DNA from: Paenibacillus sp. BIC5C1
Lineage (GTDB): Bacteria; Bacillota; Bacilli; Paenibacillales; Paenibacillaceae
Reading direction: 5' to 3'
Length of the DNA: 64,000 nucleotides
Assembly (NCBI RefSeq): GCF_032399705.1
Contig: NZ_CP135922.1
Span: 1,302,001-1,366,000 of the forward strand
Every line of letters starts with the position of its first letter. Within the stretch, counting starts at the first letter, position 1. Position numbers and translations under genes: made by a program. Under the pieces are notes generated by a model. That model was not told where the DNA came from. It ran no database searches and saw only the letters and a program-made list of their open reading frames with translations. Of the stretch, positions 45,121 through 54,862 are shown one piece after another.

Positions 45121-46092
45121 ATGCAGCCAGAAGGGAAGTCCGCCTTGTCGCAAAACCTATCGGTGCACACGATTCCGAACCGCAAGAAAAATAAATTAGG
45201 GAGAAGGATGATTCGAAACTGGGAGTTGTATCTGTTTATCGCGCCAGCATTTCTATACTTTCTGATTTTCCATTACGGGCCGATGTACGGCATACAGATC
45301 GCATTCAAAAACTTTATCCCGACGCTTGGCGTTACGGGAAGTCCATGGGTTGGTTTCGATCATTTTATCCGCTTTTTCAATTCGTATTATTTCTGGGATT
45401 TGTTATGGAATACTCTCAGCATCAGCCTGTATGAGCTGGCTATAGGTTTTCCGCTGCCCATCATTCTGGCGTTAGCTTTCAATGAAGTAAAGGATTCCTT
45501 CTTCAAACGTACCGTTCAGACGGTCACCTATGCACCGCATTTCATTTCGGTCGTTGTCATGTCGGGTATGATTATTACCTTCTTGTCGCCTTCGTCAGGC
45601 ATGATTGTCAATTTGGTGGAGGCTCTTGGATTTCAGGCCCCTCAATTTCTGACGGACCCTGCGTGGTTTAAGACGGTGTACGTACTCTCGGGTGTCTGGC
45701 AGAGTGCAGGATGGGGTACCATTATATACCTCGCAGCCCTCTCGGGTGTGGACCCTCAACTGCATGAAGCTGCCGTGGTGGATGGTGCGAGCCGGTTTAA
45801 ACGGATTCTGCATATTAACATTCCAGCGATTATCCCTACGATCACCATTTTGTTAATTCTGAATATGGGCAGTATTCTTGGCGTCGGATTCGAGAAAATC
45901 TTGCTGTTGCAAAATCCGTTGAACATGGGCTCATCCGATGTCATCTCGACATTTGTCTATCGGTCCGGTCTGGTCGATGCACAGTACAGTTTCTCCACAG
46001 CTGTAGGGTTGTTTAACTCGGTAGTTAATGCGATTCTGCTGATTACGGTGAATCAAATTGCACGTCGCACCAGTGAAAACAGTTTGTGGTAA
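45121..46092 (+). CDS. Sugar ABC transporter permease, LplB type
   Basis: Inner-membrane permease of 323 residues of the carbohydrate uptake CUT1 family, with six helices. The ATPase-contact loop is LHEAAVVDGASRFKRILHINIP (EAA motif) in the C-terminal third. The start is ATG 45121 behind AAGGAGG; the frame extends upstream without a site. First gene of a seven-gene operon. No ATPase gene is present in the window, as is usual for LplABC systems that share a common MsmX-type ATPase. Confidence 0.93.
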   Translation: MQPEGKSALSQNLSVHTIPNRKKNKLGRRMIRNWELYLFIAPAFLYFLIFHYGPMYGIQIAFKNFIPTLGVTGSPWVGFDHFIRFFNSYYFWDLLWNTLSISLYELAIGFPLPIILALAFNEVKDSFFKRTVQTVTYAPHFISVVVMSGMIITFLSPSSGMIVNLVEALGFQAPQFLTDPAWFKTVYVLSGVWQSAGWGTIIYLAALSGVDPQLHEAAVVDGASRFKRILHINIPAIIPTITILLILNMGSILGVGFEKILLLQNPLNMGSSDVISTFVYRSGLVDAQYSFSTAVGLFNSVVNAILLITVNQIARRTSENSLW

Positions 46093-46108
46093 AAGGAGGG
46101 GGAAACAC

Positions 46109-47017
46109 ATGTCAACCGCGGTTAAGGAAAGCAGAAGCGATAAAGTGTTCTTATGGTGCAACTACATCTATCTGACGATAGCGCTCGTCATTGTGCTTTA
46201 CCCGCTGTTATACATCATTAGCGCCTCAATCAGTGATCCCAAATTTGTAAGCTCCGGTGAGATGTGGCTACTTCCAAAAGGGATTACGTTTGAAGGGTAC
46301 GCCCGCGTATTTGAAAACACCAACATCTGGATCGGGTACAAAAATACGATCATTTATACCGTCTTAGGTACACTCGTCAACCTGATGGTCACTCTTCCGG
46401 CAGCCTATGCGCTTAGCCGTTCTGATTTTGTTGGACGTGGATTCTTCATGGCAATGTTTATGGTAACGATGTTTTTCAGCGGAGGACTTGTCCCAAGCTA
46501 CTTGCTGGTTAAGGATCTTGGGATGGTGAACAGCATTTGGGCGCTTATTCTGCCAGGAGCTGCATCCATCTGGAATATTATCGTATGCCGTACGTTTTTT
46601 CAATCAACCATTCCCAAGGAGCTGCAGGAAGCGGCCCATATTGACGGGTGTACCAACACCCGGTTGTTTATCCGAATTGTGCTTCCGCTCTCCATGCCGA
46701 TCATTGCCGTGATGGCGCTCTTCTACGGCGTCGGACACTGGAACAGCTATTTCAGTGCCATGATTTATTTAAATGATTCCTCGAAGTATCCACTGCAGCT
46801 CTTTCTGCGCCAAATCCTGGTACTTCAGGAGATGGCAGCACAGGGCGGGGGAGCTATCGATACCTCTTCAGCAACGGCGATGAATTCCAAAGCGGAAATT
46901 GCTGCGCTGGTCAAATATGCCGTCATTATTGTTTCAACTTTACCTGTAATTGCGATTTATCCATTTCTTCAGCGTTATTTTGTGCAGGGTGTTATGATCG
47001 GTTCCGTTAAGGGATGA
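46109..47017 (+). CDS. Sugar ABC transporter permease, LplC/YtcP type
   Basis: Second CUT1 permease, 302 residues, six helices, with the EAA loop LQEAAHIDGCTNTRLFIRIVLP. The start is ATG 46109, behind AAAAGGAGGGGG, 16 bases after the first permease stop, so the two are tightly coupled. It pairs with the LplB-type subunit to form the channel. Confidence 0.93.
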   Translation: MSTAVKESRSDKVFLWCNYIYLTIALVIVLYPLLYIISASISDPKFVSSGEMWLLPKGITFEGYARVFENTNIWIGYKNTIIYTVLGTLVNLMVTLPAAYALSRSDFVGRGFFMAMFMVTMFFSGGLVPSYLLVKDLGMVNSIWALILPGAASIWNIIVCRTFFQSTIPKELQEAAHIDGCTNTRLFIRIVLPLSMPIIAVMALFYGVGHWNSYFSAMIYLNDSSKYPLQLFLRQILVLQEMAAQGGGAIDTSSATAMNSKAEIAALVKYAVIIVSTLPVIAIYPFLQRYFVQGVMIGSVKG

Positions 47018-47058
47018 TCTTAAACCATAATCCACACTAAAAAAGGGGAGTTGTCGTC

Positions 47059-48654
47059 ATGAAAAAGCTTCGCAAGGCTTCATCCATTGTACTCTGCCTC
47101 ACCCTATCCGCAGCATTACTTGCAGCTTGTGGTTCCAATGAAGATGGAGGTTCTGCGACTTCAAATGTCGAAGGGGTCAAAAAAGAAGGATTCCCGATTG
47201 TGGACAAACCACTTACGTTAAAGGTCATGTCCCAGGATGCGGGCGTAGCCGACTGGAACACGATGCCAGTCCTGCAAGAGATGGAGAAATTGTCAGGCAT
47301 CAAGCTGGAGTACCAGCTTTCACCGATCGACAGCTTTGAAACAAAGAAGAACCTGGTATTCGCGAGCGGCGATTTACCGGATATGTTCTATGCTGCGGAT
47401 CTCAAGCCAGCTGAGCAGGTTACTTATGGGACTCAAGGCATTCTGATCCCGCTGGAAAAATACATTGATGAGGGCTATGCCCCGAACATTAAGAAGATTC
47501 TCGACGAAAACCCGGATGTTCGCAAATCATTTACAACGCCTGACGGACATATGTATGCACTGCCATTCATCGATACGGCTGCCGTGTGGTACAGAGGCCC
47601 GATGTGGTATAACGGGGAATTCCTAAAAGCGCTTAATGTAGAGGAACCTAAGACTACGGAAGAATTATATACGTACCTGAAGCGTGTTAAGGAAGAAGAC
47701 CCTAACGGCAACGGACAACAAGATGAAATTCCGCTTACTTCTGTAAAACTGGATGATCTTCGGATGTATTTCTTCGGATTCTGGGGAATGTACAACGAAG
47801 GAATCTACGCGGATAAGGACGGAAAAGTTCACTATCCTTATCAAGAAGAAGGCTACAAAGGTTATCTGACGTTCATGAACCGCTTGTGGAAAGAAGATTT
47901 GCTGGATCATGAGACCTTCTCTCAAACAGGCGATCAGAAAAAAGCAAAAGGCGAAAGCAACAAGCTTGCGCTGTTCAATGACTACCATCCATACTTCACA
48001 CTCGGCGGCGAGCCTAGCACGAAGCATCCGCTAATGACACCGGTGAAGAGTGAGATCGCAGACTCACCTGTATACGGTAAACACCCAGGCATATCGGCAC
48101 GTGGTACCTTTGCTATTACTAGCAGCAACCCGTCCCCTGAGGCAACTATGCGTTGGATTGACTATATGTACAGCTATGATGGAGCGACCCTGTTCAATCA
48201 AGGTCCTGAAGGTCTGCTGTGGAAATTCAAAGACAAGGAAAATCTCGTAAAAGAGTGGCTGCCTGTTCCTGGTGGCGGGGATCGTGAGGAATATCGCGGT
48301 AAAATCACACCGAACTATGGCATTTTGACACCCGGCATTAATGATCCGGATATCGCAAAAGGTCTTCGCACCGAATTTGATGAATGGCTTGACCAGCAGA
48401 ATCAAGAGAAGTTGGTGCCTATCGGAAAATCACCGTTCCCTAACGTTTATTTAACAAATGAAGAGCAAAGCGAAGCGACCGCTTTATTATCTGATCTGGA
48501 TACGTACGTCAAGCAGATGGAAGCGAAGTTCGTAACAGGCCAAGAGCCGCTTGAGAATTGGGATAAGTATATTGCACAGATCAAAAAAATGGGCAGCGAC
48601 CGTATCGTTGAACTGTATCAAGGGGCGTACGATCGCTGGAACACAGGCCAATAA
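47059..48654 (+). CDS. Sugar-binding lipoprotein, LplA type
   Basis: Extracellular solute-binding protein of 531 residues, anchored by lipid at Cys24 (AALLAACG). Its length and WNTMPVLQEMEKLSGIKLEY opening are typical of the large LplA-type binding proteins that carry oligosaccharides. It follows the permeases by 41 bases and precedes the fucosidase, suggesting a fucosylated or related glycan ligand (inference). AAGGGGAG precedes the ATG. Confidence 0.93.
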   Translation: MKKLRKASSIVLCLTLSAALLAACGSNEDGGSATSNVEGVKKEGFPIVDKPLTLKVMSQDAGVADWNTMPVLQEMEKLSGIKLEYQLSPIDSFETKKNLVFASGDLPDMFYAADLKPAEQVTYGTQGILIPLEKYIDEGYAPNIKKILDENPDVRKSFTTPDGHMYALPFIDTAAVWYRGPMWYNGEFLKALNVEEPKTTEELYTYLKRVKEEDPNGNGQQDEIPLTSVKLDDLRMYFFGFWGMYNEGIYADKDGKVHYPYQEEGYKGYLTFMNRLWKEDLLDHETFSQTGDQKKAKGESNKLALFNDYHPYFTLGGEPSTKHPLMTPVKSEIADSPVYGKHPGISARGTFAITSSNPSPEATMRWIDYMYSYDGATLFNQGPEGLLWKFKDKENLVKEWLPVPGGGDREEYRGKITPNYGILTPGINDPDIAKGLRTEFDEWLDQQNQEKLVPIGKSPFPNVYLTNEEQSEATALLSDLDTYVKQMEAKFVTGQEPLENWDKYIAQIKKMGSDRIVELYQGAYDRWNTGQ

Positions 48655-48687
48655 GAACAAGGACTCCAGAAAGAGGTGTGAACAAGG

Positions 48688-49974
48688 ATGCAGAAATGGT
48701 TTGAAGAGGCCAAGCTGGGAATATTCATCCACTATGGCATCTATGCTGTGGACGGGGTTTCGGAATCGTGGTCCTTCTATAATGGAAGGATCTCCTACGA
48801 AGAGTACATGAAGCAGCTGGACGGCTTTACGGCATCGAAGTTTAATGCAGAGAAATGGGCGGACTTGATTGAGAAATCCGGAGCCCGATATGCTGTGCTG
48901 ACAACGAAGCATCATGATGGCGTTGCTCTATGGGATACGCAGTATAGTGACCTGAATGTCGTTAAGCAGACACCAGCCAATCGGGATCTCGTGAGGGAAT
49001 ATGCGGAAGCAATTCGGGAGAAGGGCATACATCTGGGGATGTACTTTTCGCTGATTGATTGGTCGCACCCGGATTATCCTAGCGTGTTTGAAGGTGGGAA
49101 AGTACCCGAGGATCTCAGTAGTGTCAATCGGCATTCAAGCCCTGTGGATGGTGTTGAGGATCAGGAGAAGTGGAAGAAATTCCTTGAGTTCAATAACCAC
49201 CAGCTTCGGGAGATCATGACGAATTATGGTAAGGTGGACCTGCTGTGGTTCGATGGGGACTGGGAGCGAAGTGCCGAGCAGTGGAATCTGCCGGAGTTCA
49301 AGCATTACCTGCAATCGTTTAACCCGGATGTCATCATCAACTCCCGCCTTCAAGGTTATGGGGATTATAAAACGCCAGAGCAAGGCATTCCGATTACCAG
49401 ACCGGAGGGACCATGGGAGTTCTGCACCACGATCAACACATCATGGGGCTATGTGCCAACAGACCATAAATACAAATCGTTAAATCAGATCATTCGGATG
49501 TTCTGTGACTGTATTTCGATGGGGGGCAACATGCTGCTGGATATCGGTCCACGCGAAGATGGCACCATTGATAAGAGGCAGGAGGATATTCTGCTTGGGC
49601 TGGGAGCATGGATCCGAACCCATGAAGAGGCCGTTTTTGGAACGGGTGAAGGTATTATGCCTCGCTATTATCTGGGGGGGAGCACCGTATCCGAGGACAG
49701 AAAGGCATTGTATCTGTTTGTTTATGACGATCCAAAAGAGAATGTATGCATCAAGGGACTATGCAATAAGATCAAGAAGATTACTGTGCTGCATTCGGGC
49801 AAAGAACTTAACCATGAGATTCATGGGGGCGTGCCTTGGTTCAATATCCCGGGGACAACGTGGATCCAAATGACCCCTGAGGACACACATGAGCAGGTGA
49901 CGGTTCTTAAGCTCGAATTCGACGAGGAACTGGAAATGTACGGCGGTTCAGGAGCCGTTGTTACTCATAACTAA
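48688..49974 (+). CDS. GH29 alpha-L-fucosidase (cytosolic)
   Basis: Retaining fucosidase of 428 residues without a signal peptide. The family opening is WFEEAKLGIFIHYGIYAV, with the HHDGVALWDT substrate segment near residue 72 and the nucleophile Asp189 in DLLWFDGDW. GGNMLLDIGPREDGTI is the GH29 closing motif. A C-terminal beta-sandwich (about 330-428) follows. It lies 33 bases after the binding-protein gene with AGAGGTG before its ATG. It presumably removes fucose from an imported oligosaccharide. Confidence 0.93.
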   Translation: MQKWFEEAKLGIFIHYGIYAVDGVSESWSFYNGRISYEEYMKQLDGFTASKFNAEKWADLIEKSGARYAVLTTKHHDGVALWDTQYSDLNVVKQTPANRDLVREYAEAIREKGIHLGMYFSLIDWSHPDYPSVFEGGKVPEDLSSVNRHSSPVDGVEDQEKWKKFLEFNNHQLREIMTNYGKVDLLWFDGDWERSAEQWNLPEFKHYLQSFNPDVIINSRLQGYGDYKTPEQGIPITRPEGPWEFCTTINTSWGYVPTDHKYKSLNQIIRMFCDCISMGGNMLLDIGPREDGTIDKRQEDILLGLGAWIRTHEEAVFGTGEGIMPRYYLGGSTVSEDRKALYLFVYDDPKENVCIKGLCNKIKKITVLHSGKELNHEIHGGVPWFNIPGTTWIQMTPEDTHEQVTVLKLEFDEELEMYGGSGAVVTHN

Positions 49975-49980
49975 CATTAC

Positions 49981-50014
49981 GGGAGGGCATGCACCTATAG
50001 ATGCATGCCCTCCC
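49981..50014 (+). other. Intercistronic perfect hairpin
   Basis: GGGAGGGCATGCA (49981-49993) pairs perfectly with TGCATGCCCTCCC (50002-50014) around an eight-base loop, between the fucosidase and CBM9-like genes. No T-run follows, so it is more likely a processing, stability or attenuation stem than a full terminator. Confidence 0.75.
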
Positions 50015-50037
50015 TCATGAAGCGGAGAGAGAGCGAT

Positions 50038-51060
50038 ATGAACCAAAGTGGAGTACCTGAGCCGAAGATTGAGTATGCTCCCAAACATTATATATGCAAG
50101 CGTGCGCAGGAACCGCTGATGCTGGACGGCCGCGTAGATAAGGCATTCTGGGATGCAGCTGATTGGACGGATGATTTCGTTGATATCGAAGGGGATCTTC
50201 GTCCGAAACCCGGAAAACAGACTCGGGTAAAAATGCTGTGGGACGACGACTATTTCTACTTTGCTGCCGAACTGATTGAAGATCAGATATGGGCTACGTT
50301 GACCGAGCGGGATTCTGTTATTTTCTATGACAATGATTTTGAGATTTTTATCGACCCCGACGGGGATACCCACCAATATTATGAGTTCGAGATCAATGCG
50401 CTCAATACGGTATGGGACCTGTTATTGGTGAAGCCATATCGGGATGGTGGGCCTCCGGTCAACGGTTGGGATATCAGCGGTCTTAAGACAGCTGTACATA
50501 TCGATGGGGAGCTGAACACACCTGACGCCGATAACCGAAAATGGAGCGTTGAGGTGGCAATTCCCTGGACCAGCCTGAAGGAATGTGCCGAAGGCAATCG
50601 TCCGCCTGTACCGGGCGAGTTCTGGCGTGTCAACTTCTCGCGGGTGGAATGGCAGACTGAAGTGAAGGATGGGGAGTACCGCAAAGTGCTGAATCCGGAT
50701 ACAGGCAAACCTTATCCGGAGGACAACTGGGTCTGGTCGCCCATGGGTATTATTAACATGCATTATCCGGAGCTATGGGGATATGTCGTATTTTCGGATG
50801 ACGGAACGGATCGGTCCTTTGAGCTGCCGGAAGACGAACGAATCAAATGGGAGCTTCGCAGACTCTATTACCGTGAACGCAAATATTTTGAAGCCCATGG
50901 TGAATTTACACAGGATGTGAAGTTACTCATGGGTGAAGAAACATTAATTTGTCAGCCTGTAATTGAAACGACCCGTAGCCTATTCCAGATTAGTACGCCT
51001 TCCTTTGACGGCACTACCTTAATCTGCATTCGGGAAGACGGAAAGCTGTGGAAGGAGTGA
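50038..51060 (+). CDS. CBM9-like carbohydrate-binding protein (cytosolic)
   Basis: Protein of 340 residues without a signal peptide. Residues about 20-240 match the CBM9-like beta-sandwich: ICKRAQEPLMLDGRVDKAFW, then VKMLWDDDYFYFAAEL, YEFEINALNTVWD and VAIPWTSLK. The remaining 100 residues are uncharacterised. The start is ATG 50038 behind GGAGAGAG. It lies inside the glycan operon; a role in holding or handling intracellular glycan is inferred, as most CBM9 modules are extracellular. Confidence 0.8.
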   Translation: MNQSGVPEPKIEYAPKHYICKRAQEPLMLDGRVDKAFWDAADWTDDFVDIEGDLRPKPGKQTRVKMLWDDDYFYFAAELIEDQIWATLTERDSVIFYDNDFEIFIDPDGDTHQYYEFEINALNTVWDLLLVKPYRDGGPPVNGWDISGLKTAVHIDGELNTPDADNRKWSVEVAIPWTSLKECAEGNRPPVPGEFWRVNFSRVEWQTEVKDGEYRKVLNPDTGKPYPEDNWVWSPMGIINMHYPELWGYVVFSDDGTDRSFELPEDERIKWELRRLYYRERKYFEAHGEFTQDVKLLMGEETLICQPVIETTRSLFQISTPSFDGTTLICIREDGKLWKE

Positions 51061-51067
51061 GCCACCT

Positions 51068-53701
51068 ATGACAAGCCAAACCTTGGTGTTTTCGATGGAT
51101 GCACAGTCCTTGGAGCGGATCGAGCAGAAGTTCCAGGAGAAGTTAAACTTTGCGGATGCCCGTAAAGATGAACTGTTCCATGTGTTTCAGCAGCCTTTAA
51201 CTGAAGAAGAGGCATGGGCCTTGAAATATGTTTATGCCTACATGCCGGTGAACGACCTGGCTGATTATGATGGGGAATTGTTCCTCAGTCATGTGCGTCG
51301 GGCACTGGACATTCGCAAGCGTGTGCCTTGGGGGGGACGTGTACCAGATCATCTGTTTCTGCATTTTGTACTCCCCTATCGAATCAATACAGAGAATATT
51401 GAAGATTTCCGTGGCATTATCTTTGACGAGTTGGCTGACCGGACAGCGAAGTTATCCATGGCGGATGCCATTCTGGAGACCAATTACTGGTGTCATGAGA
51501 AAGCGACTTATATTGGCAGCGATCTGCGCACGATATCGCCGCTGACGATGATTCGAAATGCCCGCGGCCGTTGTGGAGAAGAATCCACGCTGGCGGTAGC
51601 CGCTCTTCGTAGCATCGGCATACCTGCCCGTCAGGTCTACACACCACGCTGGGCTCACTGTGACAGCAATCATGCTTGGGTAGAAGCCTGGGCGGACGGC
51701 CAGTGGTATTACATTGGGGCATGTGAGCCGGAAGCCGGATTGAATCAAGGGTGGTTCAGTCCACCAGCCCGTAGGGCCATGCTGATCAATACGAGAATAT
51801 TCGCCGACTATCCGGGACCGGAGGATATAACACTTTCCGAGAAGGGATATACGGAGATCAATTTACTGGAGAACTACGCGCCAGCGCATACCATCCGCGT
51901 GAAGGTAACAAATGAGCAGGGCGCGCCTGTGCCTGAAGCGAGTGTCCGATTTGAGCTATACAATAGTGCTGAATTTTATCCCATCGCCGAAATCAAGACT
52001 GATGCACAGGGAGATGCTTCCTTTAAGACGGGTCATGGCGACCTATTAATTCGTGCGGTTAGTGGTGGCAAGTGGGGTGAAATTCTATTCAAAGCTCAGG
52101 ATAGCGATCATGTTGAGATCGTGTTGGATTCATCAGAGCAGCCATCAGGGATCGTGGATTTTGATATGGTTCCTCCTCCAGAAGGGGAGGGAGAAGTAGT
52201 GGCTTCGTTACCGGAAGAGAAGATCCAGGCTCACAACCGCCGCCTGGAGGAAGGTACGAAGATTCGGAGTGGATATGAGGATACATTCCTGAGTGAGGAA
52301 GATGCATTTGCATTGGCTCATACAACTGGACTGCCTCCGGAGCGCGTACGGGATATTCTACAGAAGGCACGGGGCAACAGCCGCGAAATCGCTGCTTTCC
52401 TAGAGGAACGTTCCGGTGAATTTGGTGAGTGGCCACTACAGTTGCTGGAGTCGATGAACGAAAAAGACTTGATCGATACTTTTCGGCTGACATTGGACGA
52501 TCATCTTATTGGTGCACTTTCACAGCGTGGACAATGGGCAGAGGAGACATTTGTGAAGTACATTCTGTGCCCACGGGTCTCCTATGAAATGGTGGTGCCT
52601 TATCGATCTGTATTCCAGAATGCTTATTCCGAGGAAGAAGCAGCGGCGTTCAGGGAAGATCCTTCGATGCTTGCGTGCAATCTGGAACAGGACTATTCGT
52701 ATTATGAGGATCTCCCTAACCTGAAAGGTAAGGGGAACCCTGTAGGTACTTATAGTCTGATGAAGGGAGACCCACCTTCGCTGGATATTCTGTTTGTCGC
52801 CGTGTGCCGCAGTTTGGGTATTCCGGCCCGATTGCATCCGAGCGAGCAGAAACCGCAGTATCTGAGTGAACAAGGTTGGGAGGATGCAGTGTTCGGTCGT
52901 ACCTCTTCTCGAAATGAGGACAGCTCAAGCTGGGGAATGCTGCATCTCCTCAAGGACTCAGAAGCTCAGGGGGATGCACCGGCAGCATCCTATGCGGAGA
53001 ATTTCACATTGGCACGTCTGGAAGATGGGGTGTACAAAACGCTGATTTATCAGGATGGTTATTCCGATGTCTATAGCGATCCATTTGAGGTTGAACCGGG
53101 GGCTTATCGTTTAACGACTGGCATCCGTTTGAAAGATGGAACGGTAAGAGTCCGCTTCATTTACTGCACTGTTCGCGCTGGAGACACCGCTGAAGTAGTC
53201 CTGACTTATCGCGAGACGGAGGTAGACATCCCGGTGCTGGGCAAACTAACAACCGGCAGTGTGCTGACTCATCTGGATGGTTCTGAAGTGCAACTGGAGG
53301 AACTTCTGGGATCAGAAGGAGCTATTGCTGCCTGGATTGAACCGGAGCGGGAACCGACCAAACATCTGATTCGTGAGCTGTGTGAACTCGCTGAGCCTCT
53401 TAATAAGCTGGGCGTGCCAATCGTGCTGCTGATCGGAGATACGGAATGGAACGCCTCCTTTGACCCTGTGAATTATCCGAAACTGCCGCTACGCACGATT
53501 TTTGTTCGTGATTCCAGCTATGCGTCCTTATCCAGTTTTATTTCGAAACCTGCCGCTCAGGAAGCGGGCTATCCGCATCTGTTCGTACTGGATAATCAGG
53601 ATCAAATTCGATATTCGGCCTCCGGGTACAAGATTGGTACAGGCAAGGAAGCTCTGCAGATTGCTGCTGCGATATCTCAATCATGGAATGGATCGGAGTG
53701 A
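51068..53701 (+). CDS. Multi-domain transglutaminase-fold protein
   Basis: Cytosolic protein of 877 residues. A transglutaminase/PNGase-type core lies at about 130-235, with Cys169 in NARGRCGEES and His202 in DSNHAWVEAW. Where the third residue (Asp) is expected, WYYIGACEP has Gly217. The CEPE...GWF...PARRAML stretch recalls PNGase-like and Bacteroidetes transglutaminase-core proteins. A carboxypeptidase-like beta-sandwich follows (about 278-355), then a second, degenerate core (about 500-620) and a thioredoxin-like C-terminus (about 725-870) without CxxC. The operon places it between CBM9-like and GH18 genes. Glycopeptide amidase or peptidase activity is a hypothesis only. Confidence 0.75.
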   Translation: MTSQTLVFSMDAQSLERIEQKFQEKLNFADARKDELFHVFQQPLTEEEAWALKYVYAYMPVNDLADYDGELFLSHVRRALDIRKRVPWGGRVPDHLFLHFVLPYRINTENIEDFRGIIFDELADRTAKLSMADAILETNYWCHEKATYIGSDLRTISPLTMIRNARGRCGEESTLAVAALRSIGIPARQVYTPRWAHCDSNHAWVEAWADGQWYYIGACEPEAGLNQGWFSPPARRAMLINTRIFADYPGPEDITLSEKGYTEINLLENYAPAHTIRVKVTNEQGAPVPEASVRFELYNSAEFYPIAEIKTDAQGDASFKTGHGDLLIRAVSGGKWGEILFKAQDSDHVEIVLDSSEQPSGIVDFDMVPPPEGEGEVVASLPEEKIQAHNRRLEEGTKIRSGYEDTFLSEEDAFALAHTTGLPPERVRDILQKARGNSREIAAFLEERSGEFGEWPLQLLESMNEKDLIDTFRLTLDDHLIGALSQRGQWAEETFVKYILCPRVSYEMVVPYRSVFQNAYSEEEAAAFREDPSMLACNLEQDYSYYEDLPNLKGKGNPVGTYSLMKGDPPSLDILFVAVCRSLGIPARLHPSEQKPQYLSEQGWEDAVFGRTSSRNEDSSSWGMLHLLKDSEAQGDAPAASYAENFTLARLEDGVYKTLIYQDGYSDVYSDPFEVEPGAYRLTTGIRLKDGTVRVRFIYCTVRAGDTAEVVLTYRETEVDIPVLGKLTTGSVLTHLDGSEVQLEELLGSEGAIAAWIEPEREPTKHLIRELCELAEPLNKLGVPIVLLIGDTEWNASFDPVNYPKLPLRTIFVRDSSYASLSSFISKPAAQEAGYPHLFVLDNQDQIRYSASGYKIGTGKEALQIAAAISQSWNGSE

Positions 53702-53706
53702 AGAGT

Positions 53707-54753
53707 ATGACGAAATATATTGCTGCTGGTTATGTCGTTGATTCTGTACTTCCCGACATGACGGATGAGGATCTGTTGAAGTTAACACATCTGAATGTAG
53801 CCTTCGGTCATGTCAAGAATGATGAAATCTCAATTGAGCATTTAAAAAACGGAGAGGTTGTCCGGAATATTAAGGAGAAGCATCCAAATCTAACGGTGCT
53901 GCTGTCCGTGGGCGGGTGGAGCGCCGGTGGTTTCTCTGAGGCCGCCTCAACCGATGCGGGGAGGGACAGCATGGCTGCATCAGCGGTTAGGGTGCTGGAG
54001 GATTATCCTTTTGACGGAATTGATCTGGACTGGGAGTATCCTTCTTACGGTGAAGCTGGTATCGCATCCAGTCCTGATGACAAACGGAATTTCACCTTAC
54101 TTCTCAAGACGATCCGGGAGAGGCTGGATGCCAAGGGCTCCGAGGATGGCCGTCATTATCTGCTCACCATTGCGGCAGGGGCTGATCAATACTACGTAGA
54201 CGGTACAGAGATGGCTGAGGTGCAGCAGTACCTGGACTTTGTGCAGTTGATGACCTATGATATGCGCGGCGGTTTTCAGGTTTTGACCGGACATCATACG
54301 AATCTGTATACGCCAACCGGGGATCTGTTCCGAATTAGTACAGATGCTTCCGTGAACCTGTTCATCCGCGCCGGCGTTCCGAAAGAGAAGATCGTTATCG
54401 GCGCTGCGTTCTACTCCCGGATCTGGACTGAGGTCCCTGACCGAAACCATGGCCTTCACCAAATGGCCGGTAGTACAGGCGGCTACGGTCCGGCGTTTGC
54501 CGAGCTGGAAGCGAAGTACATCAATAAGAATGGTTATATCCGTTATTGGGATGAGGAAGCCTGCGCGCCGTTCCTGTTTAACGGTTCCAGCCTAATTTCT
54601 TATGATGATGAAGAATCAATTCAGTGCAAATGCAATTACGTGAAGGATCAGGGCCTGGCCGGCATTATGTTCTGGGAATACGGCTGTGATCCGACCCATC
54701 GTCTGCTGGGTGCAATTCATCAAGGGCTTCAAGATGTTCCGGTAGAGAAATAG
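53707..54753 (+). CDS. GH18 chitinase-like glycosidase (cytosolic)
   Basis: GH18 TIM-barrel enzyme of 348 residues, no signal peptide. The complete catalytic DxxDxDxE motif is in FDGIDLDWEYP, with Glu110 as acid, preceded by LLSVGGWSAGGF. LMTYDMRGGF and GIMFWEYGCD are the usual barrel strands 6 and 8. The start is ATG 53707 behind GGAG. It probably cuts beta-1,4-GlcNAc linkages of an imported chito-oligosaccharide or N-glycan core. It is the last gene of the operon. Confidence 0.92.
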   Translation: MTKYIAAGYVVDSVLPDMTDEDLLKLTHLNVAFGHVKNDEISIEHLKNGEVVRNIKEKHPNLTVLLSVGGWSAGGFSEAASTDAGRDSMAASAVRVLEDYPFDGIDLDWEYPSYGEAGIASSPDDKRNFTLLLKTIRERLDAKGSEDGRHYLLTIAAGADQYYVDGTEMAEVQQYLDFVQLMTYDMRGGFQVLTGHHTNLYTPTGDLFRISTDASVNLFIRAGVPKEKIVIGAAFYSRIWTEVPDRNHGLHQMAGSTGGYGPAFAELEAKYINKNGYIRYWDEEACAPFLFNGSSLISYDDEESIQCKCNYVKDQGLAGIMFWEYGCDPTHRLLGAIHQGLQDVPVEK

Positions 54754-54804
54754 AAGAAGCGAGCCGGGTTCGACAATTCGTATTGTGTATACGGGCCGAA
54801 AATA

Positions 54805-54849
54805 AATAGAAACCTCCTCTAACCAAAAGGTTCAGGGGAGGTTTCTATT
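54805..54849. terminator. Bidirectional terminator after the glycan operon
   Basis: AATAGAAACCTCC (54805-54817) pairs with GGAGGTTTCTATT (54837-54849), with T-runs after it. It separates the convergent GH18 and AraC-type genes. Confidence 0.88.
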
Positions 54850-54862
54850 TTATACGAATCCA

